DNA of 64,000 nucleotides from Sphingobium sp. EP60837. GTDB lineage: Bacteria; Pseudomonadota; Alphaproteobacteria; Sphingomonadales; Sphingomonadaceae. This document shows positions 1-10,615 of the stretch, piece by piece. The DNA is taken from the NCBI RefSeq assembly GCF_001658005.1, contig NZ_CP015989.1:1-64000 (forward strand). Reading direction: 5' to 3'. Both the position numbers and the translations under genes were made by a program. Below the pieces are notes generated by a model. It saw only the letters and a program-made list of their open reading frames with translations. It was not told the DNA's origin and searched no databases. Position 1 is the stretch's first letter. Each line of letters begins with the position of its first letter.

Positions 1-204
1 ATGGCGCCTTCCCTGCTCACCGGCCCAGGCATCGGCCTTGGTTTTCCCTTCAGCCAGAAACCGCCGCTTGTATTCCGCCGTGAGGCGCGCCTTGTCTGCT
101 GCGGGAATAGACGAGGAGGAGCAGCGAGGGATTTCTTCAGCGGATACAGGCAGCGACCAAAGCAAGACTGCCATAGTAGTGGCAGCAATAAAAATACGTA
201 ACAT
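1..204 (-). CDS. Hypothetical secreted protein, 3' end outside window
   Basis: Only the first 68 codons are inside the window; the gene runs off the left edge. The start at 204 gives a protein beginning MLRIFIAATT, with a basic first residue pair, a hydrophobic stretch and a likely signal-peptidase site after VSA around residue 22. The rest visible is polar and lysine/arginine rich (AADKARLTAEYKRRF). No family is recognised. It points away from the phospholipase remnant and belongs to whatever lies to the left. Export to the periplasm is inferred from the leader only. Confidence 0.5.
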   Translation of the reverse strand, partial: MLRIFIAATTMAVLLWSLPVSAEEIPRCSSSSIPAADKARLTAEYKRRFLAEGKTKADAWAGEQGRRH

Positions 205-350
205 GGCAATCTCCCGATCATCTCATGAATTCTCAAACAGACTCTTACGCCGTTGGCCTTCCGATGATGCATAAATCACTTTTGCATCAGGGTAAGGGGA
301 CGTCCAACGCCGGGCCCGCTACCTTACGATAGATTCTGCCCGGTTCCGGA

Positions 351-904
351 TTAGCGGACGATAGCGACCCCAAGCCGCAGTCGTGTCGCCTTGCGGTCAT
401 AATCGAGCAGATTTTCGCCATAGCCAGCAAAGGCTTGGCCGAAGACATAGACGTTGAGGTTGGTGTCAACGATCTTGTCCAGCGGATAGGAAAGCTCAGC
501 GTCTATTGCGCCCTTGCCCGACGAGAAATTAATGCGGCTGTTGGTAGTCAGTCGCAGCCCGTCGTCACGGCCAAACTCCGCGAACAAGGACGTGTGGCCG
601 CGATAGCGTTTCACATCCGGATTGTCTTCAAGGTCACCGACATAGAAGGAGTAGCGCGGGCCCAGCGACAGCTTGTAGTCTCCGATCGGTATCGTCGCCA
701 CAGGCTGGACATAGAGGGTGTTGAGGCTGCGCGACGCCAACCCATCGCGGCCGTTGGACTCATGGCGCAGCCCCGCCTGTCCGCCGAACGCCAATGTGCC
801 CTTCGATACGGCCGGTAGCAGGTAGAAAAGTTCGGGCATGAAATCGATGTTACGGAAGGGCGAAGAATCCCCCGCCCAGATCCCAGAACAGGCGCTGGGT
901 ATAG
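351..904 (-). pseudogene. Outer-membrane phospholipase A, C-terminal remnant
   Basis: The reading frame encodes about 184 C-terminal residues of a PldA-type outer-membrane phospholipase. The family's catalytic region is visible as RHESNGRDGLASRS, equivalent to the His-x-Ser-Asn-Gly-Arg motif of E. coli PldA, followed by alternating polar/hydrophobic strands typical of a 12-strand barrel and a C-terminal strand ending in VAIVR. The N-terminal signal peptide and first strands are missing because the Tn3-family end begins at 905. The frame reads on into the transposon, giving a spurious start. The catalytic His and Ser survive, but without an export signal the product cannot reach the outer membrane. 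Confidence 0.8.
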
Positions 905-967
905 GGCCCAGTCGGCCCGAAGCTGCGATTTTGGCCATGTTGAAGAACAAAGATTGAACATGGCGAT

Positions 968-1834
968 CTACCAGGCTCGCTCTTGTCCTCCAATCTCGTA
1001 AACATCGGTCTCGATCGAGCACCTGTAGCTCTCTGCGATGTTGAACATCTCTGTCTGGAGAGATGCGATCTCATCATCGAGGCTGACGCCATCGGCACCC
1101 TGATCATAGGCGACGGTCAGCGTGTAATCGCAGTTCCCGGTCTTTTGCATCTGGTAATCCCGCTCCAGCATCGCCTCAATGCGCTCGCGAGCGGGCTTTC
1201 TGCCACGACCATGCTTGTTGAAGTTCTCGATGGTCAGATGCAGGGCGATGGTGACAGAAGGCGGCTTTTCCGGCAGCCCGATCCTTGAAGGAATGACGTC
1301 AAGCGCCCGATAGACGGTCATTCTTGAGATCTTGAGGTCGCGCGCGACGCTGGCCTTGCTCGCGCCGGCGGTGATCCGGCGTCGGATTTCATCGTCATCG
1401 ATGTTTTTCTTCCGGCCTTTGTAGACGCCTTCGGCGCGCGCCGCCTCGATCCCGGCGCGCTGCCGGTCCTTGATGAACGTCAGTTCCATGTCCGCGACCA
1501 TGCCCAGAATGGTGATCACCATCCGCCCCATGCTTCCGGCCGTCGTCACCTCCGGCTCAAGCACCCGCAATGAGGCTCCCTTCTGGTCGAGTTCATGAAC
1601 CAGATTGAGAACATCGCGTGTGGAGCGACCGAGCCGATCGAGACGCAGGACGACGAGTTCGTCATCGGCGCGCAGGAACTGCATGATCGTCTCAAGCTCC
1701 GTGCGTCCAGTGCGCGATGCGCCCGAGCCTGTTTCGGAGCGGAGGATTTCACAGCCCGCTGCCTTCAACCGGGCAACCTGGATGTCGAGATCCTGGTCGA
1801 TGGTGCTGACGCGGGCGTAGCCGACGCGGGTCAT
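968..1834 (-). CDS. tnpR: Serine recombinase/resolvase of Tn3 transposon 1, long C-terminal extension
   Basis: The 288-residue protein starts MTRVGYARVSTIDQD, placing the catalytic serine of the resolvase family at residue 10. The usual arginine-rich active-site segment (VLRLDRLGRSTRDV) follows, then a helix-turn-helix near residues 155-180 (ASVARDLKISRMTVYRAL). Resolvases of this family are normally about 185-200 residues; this one has roughly 100 more residues after the DNA-binding domain. The start at 1834 is preferred over upstream in-frame codons because those lie inside the resolution region. It should resolve cointegrates formed by the adjacent transposase. Confidence 0.85.
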   Translation of the reverse strand: MTRVGYARVSTIDQDLDIQVARLKAAGCEILRSETGSGASRTGRTELETIMQFLRADDELVVLRLDRLGRSTRDVLNLVHELDQKGASLRVLEPEVTTAGSMGRMVITILGMVADMELTFIKDRQRAGIEAARAEGVYKGRKKNIDDDEIRRRITAGASKASVARDLKISRMTVYRALDVIPSRIGLPEKPPSVTIALHLTIENFNKHGRGRKPARERIEAMLERDYQMQKTGNCDYTLTVAYDQGADGVSLDDEIASLQTEMFNIAESYRCSIETDVYEIGGQERAW

Positions 1835-1976
1835 GGGCAAATCCGTCACATTAGGGTGGCTTTGCCCTCGTACAGTAACATTGGTGACGGAACCACCCTT
1901 TTGTGACATGTCGTATATGTCACTTCCGATCGTCACGTTCGGGTGCACCCAAATGGTGCGAGCGGAAAGGCCCCGG
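1835..1976. promoter_or_regulatory. Putative res site of Tn3 transposon 1
   Basis: The 142-bp gap between tnpR and tnpA contains a clear dyad at 1902-1923, TGTGACAT followed by ATGTCAC arms, plus two weaker related motifs (GTCACATTAG near 1846 and CGTCACGTTC near 1931). Tn3-family resolution sites occupy exactly this position and also hold the gene promoters. The assignment rests on position and dyads. Confidence 0.6.
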
Positions 1977-4886
1977 TCAGGCAGCAAGCCGCCCAAAATC
2001 GATCCGGCTATTCAGATCGAGGTCGAAGCGGCCATAAGGATTGACGTGGCTGTAAATCAGCGGTGTGAGGCCGCGATAATCATCCGGCGTCATCCGGCCC
2101 GTCCATTTCGGTTCCACCAGCACGCTCTGAAGCATTCGGGTGTTCACATAGACAAGCGACGCTTGCAGCAAATGTAGCGCCAGGACCGAGAGCTGCTGCT
2201 CATCGATGCGGTTAGTGGCGATCTCGCCGCCCTTGCCGAAGAAAACGAACCCATTGGCACTGTTCCAGTTTTCAACGACATTCAGGCCTTCATGAATTTC
2301 GCGGCGGAAGGACTCCTCGCGCAGATACCGGCACAGGAAGATCGTCTTGACCGCGCGGCCCAGCTCACTCAACGCCTTGTAGGTCGGGTGCATCACCTCG
2401 GAGCGGCTAAACCGGCGCAGGATCGCCTCCGGGTCGGCGGTTTTTGTCTGCATCGCGGCTGCATATTTGACCATCTCGTCATATTGCTGCTCGATCTCAT
2501 CCCAGTTGATCGGACTGGAGAGGATCGGCTGCAAGTGGGGAAGCCGCGTTCGCATGCCGACATCGGGAAGAGCCAGCTTCTGGCGAGCGATCGCTTTCAG
2601 GCGGGGTGCAAGCTCAAATCCGAGAAGCCGGCAAAATGCAAAGCCAACCGCGCTTTGGCCATGACTATCAACATATTGTCGCTGGATTTCCATGTCGGTG
2701 CAATGGCGCAGCACGCCCTCGATCATGGAGGCGACCTCGGAGGAAGAGCAGCGCTTGAGCTGGGAATAGACGCATGTCGCGCGTCGTTCGACATGCCAGT
2801 AGATCATGACGCCCCGTCCACCATAACGCGCATGCCATTCCGTCATCAGGTTGCGATCCCAGGCTCCGAACTTTGTGGAATCTGACGCACAGGCCGTGCC
2901 GGCGTCCCCCCAGACTGCAGCATTGCGGATTGCCAGGGTCGCATTCGCAACCCTGGCACACGCCTCCTTGAGCGCCGCGGCATGAACGAAGCGGCGATGG
3001 ACATGCAGCAGCTCTTCATAGCTGACATCGGGGGTGGCGCCGGCGATCCGCTTGAGCCCGGCATTCGTTCCCAGGCCGTAGAGGCATAGCAGGAGACGTT
3101 GATCCAGCGCGGTTTTCGGCAGTGCAACACGCGAGGCCGATGTTTCGAACGCTTCGAGAAGTCCCGTATCAAGGGCAGCCTCCTTCAGTACGTCGAGCAG
3201 CCCGGTCATCGGCCAGCGTTGGCCGATCTCGGTCTTGATCGAGGCGAGACCCCTGGGTTCGGGCAAGGGTTTGAACGGGGTGAGAGATATACGGTTCTCG
3301 CCGCGCCACAGCAGCCGAACCTTGTCGTTCCGGGGAATATTGGCATTGAGGAGCAACAGTTCCTGAGCAAGCTCTTCCCGGATGGCGCTTGAAAATGCAC
3401 GCGCATCCGCCGTCAGGTTCAATCCTGTGTAATATGCTTCTCGCCGCGCATCGAAGTCCTTGGGAAGATCGTCATCGGGATTGCGGTATCGGTCCGCCCC
3501 GACAACCCAGATTTCCTTAGAACGGATGCGATCGCGCAGTTGCGCGAGGACACAAAGCTCATAACTGATCCGGTTTACGCGCCCCTCTTCATCAATGACG
3601 GAACTGCGCCATCTCGCCGGAATGACCTCGTCGACCGGCACTGCGTGCGGCGGCACGTAGCGGCATCCATCATCCACTTTGCTTCTGATCCAGTCCAGGG
3701 CCGCCAGCACCGGACGCCACACGGCGTTGTTCGACCGGAACTCCAGTGCCGAAAGCAGGCTTGGCAGCATACGGCGATAATGATTGGCCCATGACCTCCG
3801 CATCACCTTGTAGATCCGCCGATCCAAGGCGCCCTTTGCCTGGCTTTCCTTGATGATCGCCGCCAGTTTGTCCTTGCCGGCGATTGGGAAAATGACATCG
3901 CAGATGCGCCCGGATGGATCGTCGATCGAAGCGCTGGCAATCTCGACCAGGAGTCGCTCCTTGCCATAGACCCGCTCGATGTCTTTCGCGATATCGCCCA
4001 CCACCTTGCGTTTCGAGCGCGATCCGATCTTATGGACCGTCTCGATCAGCAGGTCGACCATCGCATCCGTAAGCTGAGCTTCCCGCGCCATCAGATAAAC
4101 GGCATAGAGCCCGAGCTGGCGCGCCGGTACATGCCGGCGCATCTCCGAGGCTTTCTCGCCGGCAACCCGGCGAACGATCTGATCGACCCATGCCTTGCCC
4201 GTGACCGATAGGAAATCTCGGGGAAGAGCAAGCCGTTGGATAAAGGCGAGTTTGGCGGTCACGCCAAGAATGTTTTCGAGCGTCGCCTGACCTGCATCCC
4301 CCTTCATCGTGTTGAAGCCGGTCGGGCCATCGGGATCGGCGAGCGAGGCTTCCAGCAAGGCGACCGCATCCGGCGCAAGCCGATCGCGGACTCGGGCCAA
4401 CAGGGCCTCCAGATAGAGGTGTCGTTGCGAACGGACGAGGCGTTCCAGCTCCTTGCGCGACGGCCCATAGATACGGCGGTCGCGGCACCACAGGAAAACA
4501 TGCTCGAGCATGGCATTGATCGGCTGCCCGCCCGCACAAAGATCGTCGGAAATCCACCTCGACAACGCCCTGCGATCCGTCTGCGTCATACGGCGGAACC
4601 CGAGATGCCGCAAAATCTCCGCGCAATGCCGGCGGGCGGTGCGCCCGGAAAAATCATAGTGGTTCACGGATTTGGCATCGAGACCAAGTTGCTCCGCCAG
4701 ATACAAGACACCGTCGGAGGGTATCGACGCATGATCCGGCACAAAGAAGCCATGCCCGGCGAAAAATCTAAGCTGAACCGCCAATCCCAGTCGTGCCGTC
4801 TCCGCTTTGCCGGTCACGAACGCGATGTCCGAAAAACTCAGGCTCCAGGAGCCGATCAGATCCCCACTCGAAACGCCAAGGCTCAT
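1977..4886 (-). CDS. tnpA: Tn3-family transposase (transposon 1)
   Basis: At 969 residues the protein has the usual size of a Tn3-family DDE transposase. It starts [12 protein letters not shown] and contains the family's C-terminal catalytic region, including the [20 protein letters not shown] stretch around residues 700-720, and ends in the conserved block [19 protein letters not shown]. No frameshift or internal stop is present, so it looks functional. It is read leftwards from just inside the right inverted repeat, with tnpR downstream. Catalyses replicative transposition through the 45-bp ends. Confidence 0.9.
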   Translation of the reverse strand: MSLGVSSGDLIGSWSLSFSDIAFVTGKAETARLGLAVQLRFFAGHGFFVPDHASIPSDGVLYLAEQLGLDAKSVNHYDFSGRTARRHCAEILRHLGFRRMTQTDRRALSRWISDDLCAGGQPINAMLEHVFLWCRDRRIYGPSRKELERLVRSQRHLYLEALLARVRDRLAPDAVALLEASLADPDGPTGFNTMKGDAGQATLENILGVTAKLAFIQRLALPRDFLSVTGKAWVDQIVRRVAGEKASEMRRHVPARQLGLYAVYLMAREAQLTDAMVDLLIETVHKIGSRSKRKVVGDIAKDIERVYGKERLLVEIASASIDDPSGRICDVIFPIAGKDKLAAIIKESQAKGALDRRIYKVMRRSWANHYRRMLPSLLSALEFRSNNAVWRPVLAALDWIRSKVDDGCRYVPPHAVPVDEVIPARWRSSVIDEEGRVNRISYELCVLAQLRDRIRSKEIWVVGADRYRNPDDDLPKDFDARREAYYTGLNLTADARAFSSAIREELAQELLLLNANIPRNDKVRLLWRGENRISLTPFKPLPEPRGLASIKTEIGQRWPMTGLLDVLKEAALDTGLLEAFETSASRVALPKTALDQRLLLCLYGLGTNAGLKRIAGATPDVSYEELLHVHRRFVHAAALKEACARVANATLAIRNAAVWGDAGTACASDSTKFGAWDRNLMTEWHARYGGRGVMIYWHVERRATCVYSQLKRCSSSEVASMIEGVLRHCTDMEIQRQYVDSHGQSAVGFAFCRLLGFELAPRLKAIARQKLALPDVGMRTRLPHLQPILSSPINWDEIEQQYDEMVKYAAAMQTKTADPEAILRRFSRSEVMHPTYKALSELGRAVKTIFLCRYLREESFRREIHEGLNVVENWNSANGFVFFGKGGEIATNRIDEQQLSVLALHLLQASLVYVNTRMLQSVLVEPKWTGRMTPDDYRGLTPLIYSHVNPYGRFDLDLNSRIDFGRLAA

Positions 4887-5008
4887 AACGCCGCTCCCTT
4901 ATCGGAGCGGAACGTCGTTCCTCGCATGGGCGATCGTCAACAACAACCAGCCCGTTCCCGACGTGTTCTCCAAGATGACCAAAATCGCAGCTTCGGGCCG
5001 ACTGGGCC

Positions 5009-5204
5009 TGATTGGTTGGTCTGGCTGACCGACTCCATGCGCCAGGCGATGGACCTGGGGTTGGATATGAACGAAACGGTCGCCCAGCCACTGCCCACGC
5101 AGTACCGGTCGTTGTCGGTCGCACGTGACGAATATCGTCGTTCGGTCGGACACCTGTTTCCCAAAATCGAAGCAGAAGCCCTGAACAAGCCACCCGCCCG
5201 CTAA
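5009..5204 (+). pseudogene. Gene fragment cut by Tn3 transposon 1, function unknown
   Basis: An open frame enters from the transposon end and stops at 5204, encoding about 62 residues (TDSMRQAMDLGLDMN and so on, ending NKPPAR). The composition looks like a genuine protein tail, amphipathic and charged. A first internal methionine is at 5037, but no good ribosome-binding site precedes it. It could be the C-terminus of a gene whose front was removed when the left flank of the transposon was exchanged. No family recognised. Confidence 0.35.
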
Positions 5205-5258
5205 GGCGCGTCACCTACGACTTACTTGTCCCAGACCGGAAACGGGAGCGTTCGCCGA

Positions 5259-5825
5259 ATGAATAACCCTACCCGTTGCCAGTTGCTTGCCGAAACCGAG
5301 TATCTGATCCGTCGCGGTGGCTACGCGGCCTTCTCCTATGCCCACCTCGCCGAGAAAATCGGCATCACCAAGGCAAGCATCCACTACCACTTTCCGACCA
5401 AGCAACGCCTCGCCGAGGAGGTTGCCGAACTTGCGATGTCCCGTTTCGTCGAGGCGCTGGCGAAGATCGAAGCCGCTCATCCCGATGCCGCGTCCCGCCT
5501 GCAGAAGTACGGCGAACTCTTTCTCGACGGCTTCGAAGAGCAGTTGCGCCCGTTGTGTTGCGCGTTGGCAAGTGAACTGGCGGCCTTGCCCCCATCGATG
5601 CACGCCAAGGTACGCGCCTACTTTGACCTCCACCTGGAATGGCTGACTCGGATTATCGAGTCCGGAAGGCTGGCCGGTGCGCTCTGCTGGAAAGGAGACG
5701 CCGCTAGGCTGGCCAGCCTGATTCTGACGACTCTCGAAGGCGGTAGTCTGGTGGGGCGGGCCAAGCAATCTCGGTCCGACGTGTTGGCGGGGTTTGCGCA
5801 GGTGCTGGAGTTGGCGAGGGGATGA
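5259..5825 (+). CDS. TetR-family transcriptional regulator
   Basis: The 188-residue protein has the TetR N-terminal helix-turn-helix at residues 25-50 (LAEKIGITKASIHYHFPTKQ), the most diagnostic part of the family, followed by an all-helical ligand-binding domain containing a CC pair (LRPLCCALASELA). The start at MNNPTRC (5259) is favoured because the upstream in-frame extension is short and lacks a helix. It overlaps the next gene by 4 bp (ATGA), so the two are translationally coupled. It probably responds to a small molecule and controls its own operon and possibly the divergent aldehyde dehydrogenase region; the ligand is unknown. Confidence 0.85.
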   Translation: MNNPTRCQLLAETEYLIRRGGYAAFSYAHLAEKIGITKASIHYHFPTKQRLAEEVAELAMSRFVEALAKIEAAHPDAASRLQKYGELFLDGFEEQLRPLCCALASELAALPPSMHAKVRAYFDLHLEWLTRIIESGRLAGALCWKGDAARLASLILTTLEGGSLVGRAKQSRSDVLAGFAQVLELARG

Positions 5826-6316
5826 ACTTTTTGGATTGTGCGCCCCTGCGGTGGCTTTTTATCGTTTTGGGTTTCCTCGTGCTTCCGGCCGGAACGGCCA
5901 GGGGGGACGACGTTCGGACCCTGGCGGTGATCGACGCCAGCGTCGCTGACGTCCGCGAAGCAGTGATCGAAGCCATCGAGTCGGCGGGCCTGGTGGTCAG
6001 CGCTACCATCCCCTTCAACCGTATGCTCGAACGCACTGGCAAGGCGCTGGAGTACAGTTCGGTTCCCTACGTCGATGCAGAGACAGTGCAGTTCTGCAGC
6101 GCCCGCTTGGCGTGGCAACTGGTGACGGAAGATCCCGGTCAGCTAGCTCTGTGCCCCATGTCGATTTCGATCTACGCAACTACCGCCGAGCCGAAGCTAG
6201 TCCGGCTTGCCTATCGTTCACTGGGAGAGGGGACCCTCGGCAGGCAACGGGGGGAGCAACTTCTACGGGAGCTCGTAGAACGCGCAGCGGTACTGGCCGG
6301 CTGGCGTAGGCGATAG
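5822..6316 (+). CDS. DUF302-family exported protein
   Basis: A 164-residue protein with an N-terminal hydrophobic leader (LRWLFIVLGFLVLPAG) and likely cleavage around residue 28. The body matches the DUF302 pattern: a repeated DVREAVIEAIESAGLVV helix, a central LCPMSISIY strand and an R-rich end. DUF302 proteins are small periplasmic or cytoplasmic proteins of unclear function, often near redox or metal genes. The start codon overlaps the TetR stop, so both are one transcript. Confidence 0.7.
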   Translation: MNFLDCAPLRWLFIVLGFLVLPAGTARGDDVRTLAVIDASVADVREAVIEAIESAGLVVSATIPFNRMLERTGKALEYSSVPYVDAETVQFCSARLAWQLVTEDPGQLALCPMSISIYATTAEPKLVRLAYRSLGEGTLGRQRGEQLLRELVERAAVLAGWRRR

Positions 6317-6341
6317 ACGGACTGCATAATGAGCGAACCAC

Positions 6342-6713
6342 TTAAACGAGGCCTGCCACCTGAAGTTCGGCCCATTCGGCGTCCGTGAAGAGCCGTGAAC
6401 GGGTATGGAAGGCCTTGCCGGAGTTTCCTTCGAGCGAAAAGGTGCCGCCGGAGCCGTCGATAACGTCGATGATTAGTTACGTGTGCTTCCAGTATTCGTA
6501 CTGCGAGGCACCCATGTAGAAAGGGACGTCGCCGATGTTGCCGAGGTGCACGTCGTAGGGGCCGATGGTCAGGTCGCCGGGCAGGTAGCAGTTGGCAGCG
6601 CTGTTGTCGCAACAGCCGCTGGACTGGTGGAACATAAGTTCCGAGCCGTATTGCTGTTTCAGGAGCGCGATCAGTTCAAGCGTTGCCGGGGTGGCAGTGA
6701 CACGGTCGACCAT
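6342..6713 (-). pseudogene. DUF779 protein interrupted by a nonsense codon
   Basis: Read leftwards from ATG at 6713 (ribosome-binding site GGGAG just upstream), the first 78 codons give a DUF779 protein with the SSGCCDNSAANCYLPGD cysteine motif. Translation then meets TAA at 6477-6479. The same frame continues past it for 44 codons (LIIDVIDGSGGTFSLEGN and so on) to a proper stop at 6342-6344 and gives the rest of the family's conserved end. A CAA to TAA change is the simplest explanation. DUF779 genes often neighbour ExaC-type aldehyde dehydrogenases, as here. A sequencing error is the alternative. Confidence 0.75.
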
Positions 6714-6809
6714 GTTTTTCTCCCAAAATTGGGGGGTAACAAATAGGGACGGTTGCCCGCCCCCAAGAGTTGCCCGCAAATCTATGCGACCAGTGGAGGA
6801 GATGCGCGG

Positions 6810-8330
<1,521 letters not shown>

Positions 8331-8679
8331 GTTTGTCTCCTGAAATTTCTGCTGGATTTGCGGGTAGTTGAGTTCAAGGCTGGCTAATCCTGATGGCATC
8401 GGCTAACACTTGTTGTCTGATAAACGCATATCCCGTGCAAATCCTGATATTGCGGATAGTTGTTACAAAAAATCCATATATATCCGCATGTTGAAATTGT
8501 GCATATGGCAACAGGGAAATTCCTGATCCATTTTGTGCACTGCCGAATAGGCGACGAAAGCGCTGATACATATTCCGCCGCGGCAATCTCTTTGACTTTT
8601 TCAGTCGCGAGGCACTGTCCCACAATAATCCACGCTCCGGTGATTTGAAGCGCGGACTTAATATCGAGAGTTGCCCTAT
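8331..8679. promoter_or_regulatory. 349-bp intergenic region upstream of aldehyde dehydrogenase, candidate sigma-54 promoter
   Basis: On the minus strand, positions 8440-8425 read TTGCACGGGATATGCG, close to the sigma-54 consensus TGGCACG-N4-TTGC with one mismatch in each half. ExaC-type genes are often driven by sigma-54 activators. The remainder, AT-rich with TATATCC and GCATATGG motifs, shows no convincing gene. Positions 8538-8679 are also part of the duplicated segment found again at 17312. Confidence 0.3.
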
Positions 8680-8991
8680 TTAGAAGCGGCAAACACCTGC
8701 AGTTACTGACGTACCTTCCGGCATATCTTCATAACAAACTGTATTGAAATTCACCAAATTTGGATGAGTACTAACCGCTTTATACAAATCTGATTTCAGG
8801 TAATTTTCATAATCGCCCTTTGACGCCCAAAAATACATACCACCGTAAGCGCCAATATTGCTTTCTTTGATCCAGACCTTGGATACCAATCCTGGAACTT
8901 TCGCATAGCCTGGTGCGAGAGACTTCACGGCCTCACTGTAGGCGTTCTCATCAATTCCGCTGAGGTTAAATGTGACATGAGTGACGTACAT
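8680..8991 (-). CDS. Small YdhR/ABM-like putative monooxygenase
   Basis: A 103-residue protein beginning MYVTHVTFNLSG. The pattern of a dimeric alpha/beta ferredoxin-like barrel is visible: a first strand, the helix ENAYSEAVKSLAP, a strand LVSKVWIKE, and the conserved aromatic stretch GGMYFWASKGDYENYL typical of YdhR and related small monooxygenases. It lies 70 bp downstream of the GMC oxidoreductase and is read the same way, so the two likely form an operon acting on one substrate. An identical copy occurs at 17454-17765. Cofactor and substrate are unknown. Confidence 0.7.
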   Translation of the reverse strand: MYVTHVTFNLSGIDENAYSEAVKSLAPGYAKVPGLVSKVWIKESNIGAYGGMYFWASKGDYENYLKSDLYKAVSTHPNLVNFNTVCYEDMPEGTSVTAGVCRF

Positions 8992-9061
8992 GGTTTTACT
9001 CCTATTTGATAAAGCGTTGTTTGAAAATTGCTAGGCGTGCTGGGGAAAATCAGTTTCCTTT

Positions 9062-10588
9062 TTAGGTCACCTCCCCTTTTTTTCGTTGAATTAACCGGTC
9101 AGCCACATTGGCAGCCCACACCGAGATCGTCATTGACGGCGGCCCTCCCGGCGCTGCAGGAAGGGCGGCGGCATCGGCAACGTACAGTCCTGGATGATCG
9201 AAGACTTCTCCATTAGCGCCGACAACCCCGTTCTCAATGGATGCCCCCAATCTGGCACCACCGATGGGATGAACTGTAATTGGCGTGTTGAGCGAGTAAA
9301 TTCTCGAATCGGTCACCCTCTCGATATCTTTGAAGGCCGAATCGATTTCGCCATAGATCGGATTCTTGCATTTGTCATACCTCAAGTGAAAGCCTTTCCC
9401 TTTCATTTGAAGATGCCCATTCCCCACATCTGCACCCATGCCTACGATGATCGATTGATGCCTGAGTTTGTTCTTGAGAAATTGTGGCAATGGGAAGCCC
9501 TCGACCCCCTGCCACCCGGCTCGCATGATGTTGGCTTTATTGTCACTGCCGCTGACCTTAAATAGTCCCGCGATAGGAAGGCTCTTGGTTAGGTCTTCTG
9601 GATTATTCTCTGCCCAGAATGCAAAGAAATCCCCATTTCCTCCAAACCATTTCCCGAGTTGAGGCATTCCATCTAACCCTTTGGTGACATCTCTGCTGTG
9701 TAGCAGAAGTCTTGCCGTATTTGCTCCTCCCGCCGCGAGAATTAGATGCTTGGCGGCATGGGTTTCGAGAGAACCGGTATTGTGATTTTTATATTCCACC
9801 GCATACCGCATTCCTGCAGATTGTGGTTGCCCTAGCTTTCTGATCGATAGCACTTCGCACATGTCCTTTACTACCAAGCCCTTCTTTATGGCCGGACCGA
9901 GGAGCGCAAAATCGAGAGTGGTTTTCGCGCCAGACTCAGACCCCAGGAAACTGTCATTGGATAGTGAGGATTCCCATCTGATGGTTCCATTGCTATCCAC
10001 GATCCTTCGAGGATTGCCACGCTCACGAGGATGCAGAATCCCTACGCGGTAGTCTGGCACCCCGCTGGAGGTCAGCGGCTCATCATCTCGAAGGAACATC
10101 GTGTGACACGGAATCCTGTCTTCAGGCTTGCTACGACGGGATCCCAGTTGGTCCATAATTTCATCGTAATAAGCATCCATTTGCGCGCTGCTGATCCCCG
10201 CACAGTGGCCGTTCCAGTAATACGGATTGTCAGGACGACCATGTAATCCGGAATATGCGTGACTCCCTCCGCCGACATTTGAAGTACAGAATACCCACAG
10301 TCCGTCCCCAAAGACCGCTTCGAAGAAACCTTTGTTATTTATTAAGAGAGGCTTCTTTCTGAACAATGGCATGCGAATTGATCTAAACCCATGCGTAATG
10401 AGACGCATACCTTGTGGTAATGGCGCCCGGTTAGATATTCCCATTGATCTCACTGGAACCGTATCCCGCCACGGCCCCCTCTCCAGCAGCGTGACCTCAA
10501 ACCCAGCATTTACTAATCTGGAAGCGGATATCGAACCTCCAAATCCGCTACCAATAATCAAAACCTCGCTTTTTTTTGCGATATTCAT
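9062..10588 (-). CDS. GMC-family FAD oxidoreductase, cholesterol-oxidase-like
   Basis: The 508-residue flavoprotein has the dinucleotide-binding motif GSGFGG at residues 13-18, followed by the acidic end of the second strand (LLERG). The C-terminal GMC segment HPIGGARLG puts the likely catalytic histidine at residue 440, and the final FAD loop GLYVADAAALPAAPGGPP is intact. Such enzymes oxidise alcohols, sterols or similar substrates with FAD. The start at 10588 follows an AAGGAGAC site. Only 27 bp remain between the start codon and IS6100, so the native promoter is gone. Codon use is more AT-rich than the backbone, a sign of transfer. Confidence 0.85.
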   Translation of the reverse strand: MNIAKKSEVLIIGSGFGGSISASRLVNAGFEVTLLERGPWRDTVPVRSMGISNRAPLPQGMRLITHGFRSIRMPLFRKKPLLINNKGFFEAVFGDGLWVFCTSNVGGGSHAYSGLHGRPDNPYYWNGHCAGISSAQMDAYYDEIMDQLGSRRSKPEDRIPCHTMFLRDDEPLTSSGVPDYRVGILHPRERGNPRRIVDSNGTIRWESSLSNDSFLGSESGAKTTLDFALLGPAIKKGLVVKDMCEVLSIRKLGQPQSAGMRYAVEYKNHNTGSLETHAAKHLILAAGGANTARLLLHSRDVTKGLDGMPQLGKWFGGNGDFFAFWAENNPEDLTKSLPIAGLFKVSGSDNKANIMRAGWQGVEGFPLPQFLKNKLRHQSIIVGMGADVGNGHLQMKGKGFHLRYDKCKNPIYGEIDSAFKDIERVTDSRIYSLNTPITVHPIGGARLGASIENGVVGANGEVFDHPGLYVADAAALPAAPGGPPSMTISVWAANVADRLIQRKKGEVT

Positions 10589-10615
10589 ATTTTGTCTCCT
10601 TCAAGTTGTAATTGG

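Larger units (their letters stand above)
905..5008. mobile_element. Tn3-family transposon 1 (tnpR-tnpA)
   Basis: A 4104-bp element is bounded by inverted repeats of about 45 bp with three mismatches (905-949 and 4964-5008), beginning GGCCCAGTCGGCCCGAAGCT. It carries a transposase and a serine resolvase, both read leftwards, with a dyad-rich resolution region between them. The flanking bases (TATAG at left, TGATT at right) are not a 5-bp target duplication, and the genes on the two sides are unrelated, so one flank has been replaced by later recombination. Confidence 0.88.

Noticed and set aside
8384..8692. 102-residue frame on the minus strand upstream of the aldehyde dehydrogenase
   Set aside because: No ribosome-binding site, no family resemblance, overlaps the start of the aldehyde dehydrogenase leader and the end of the small monooxygenase gene; composition looks non-coding.
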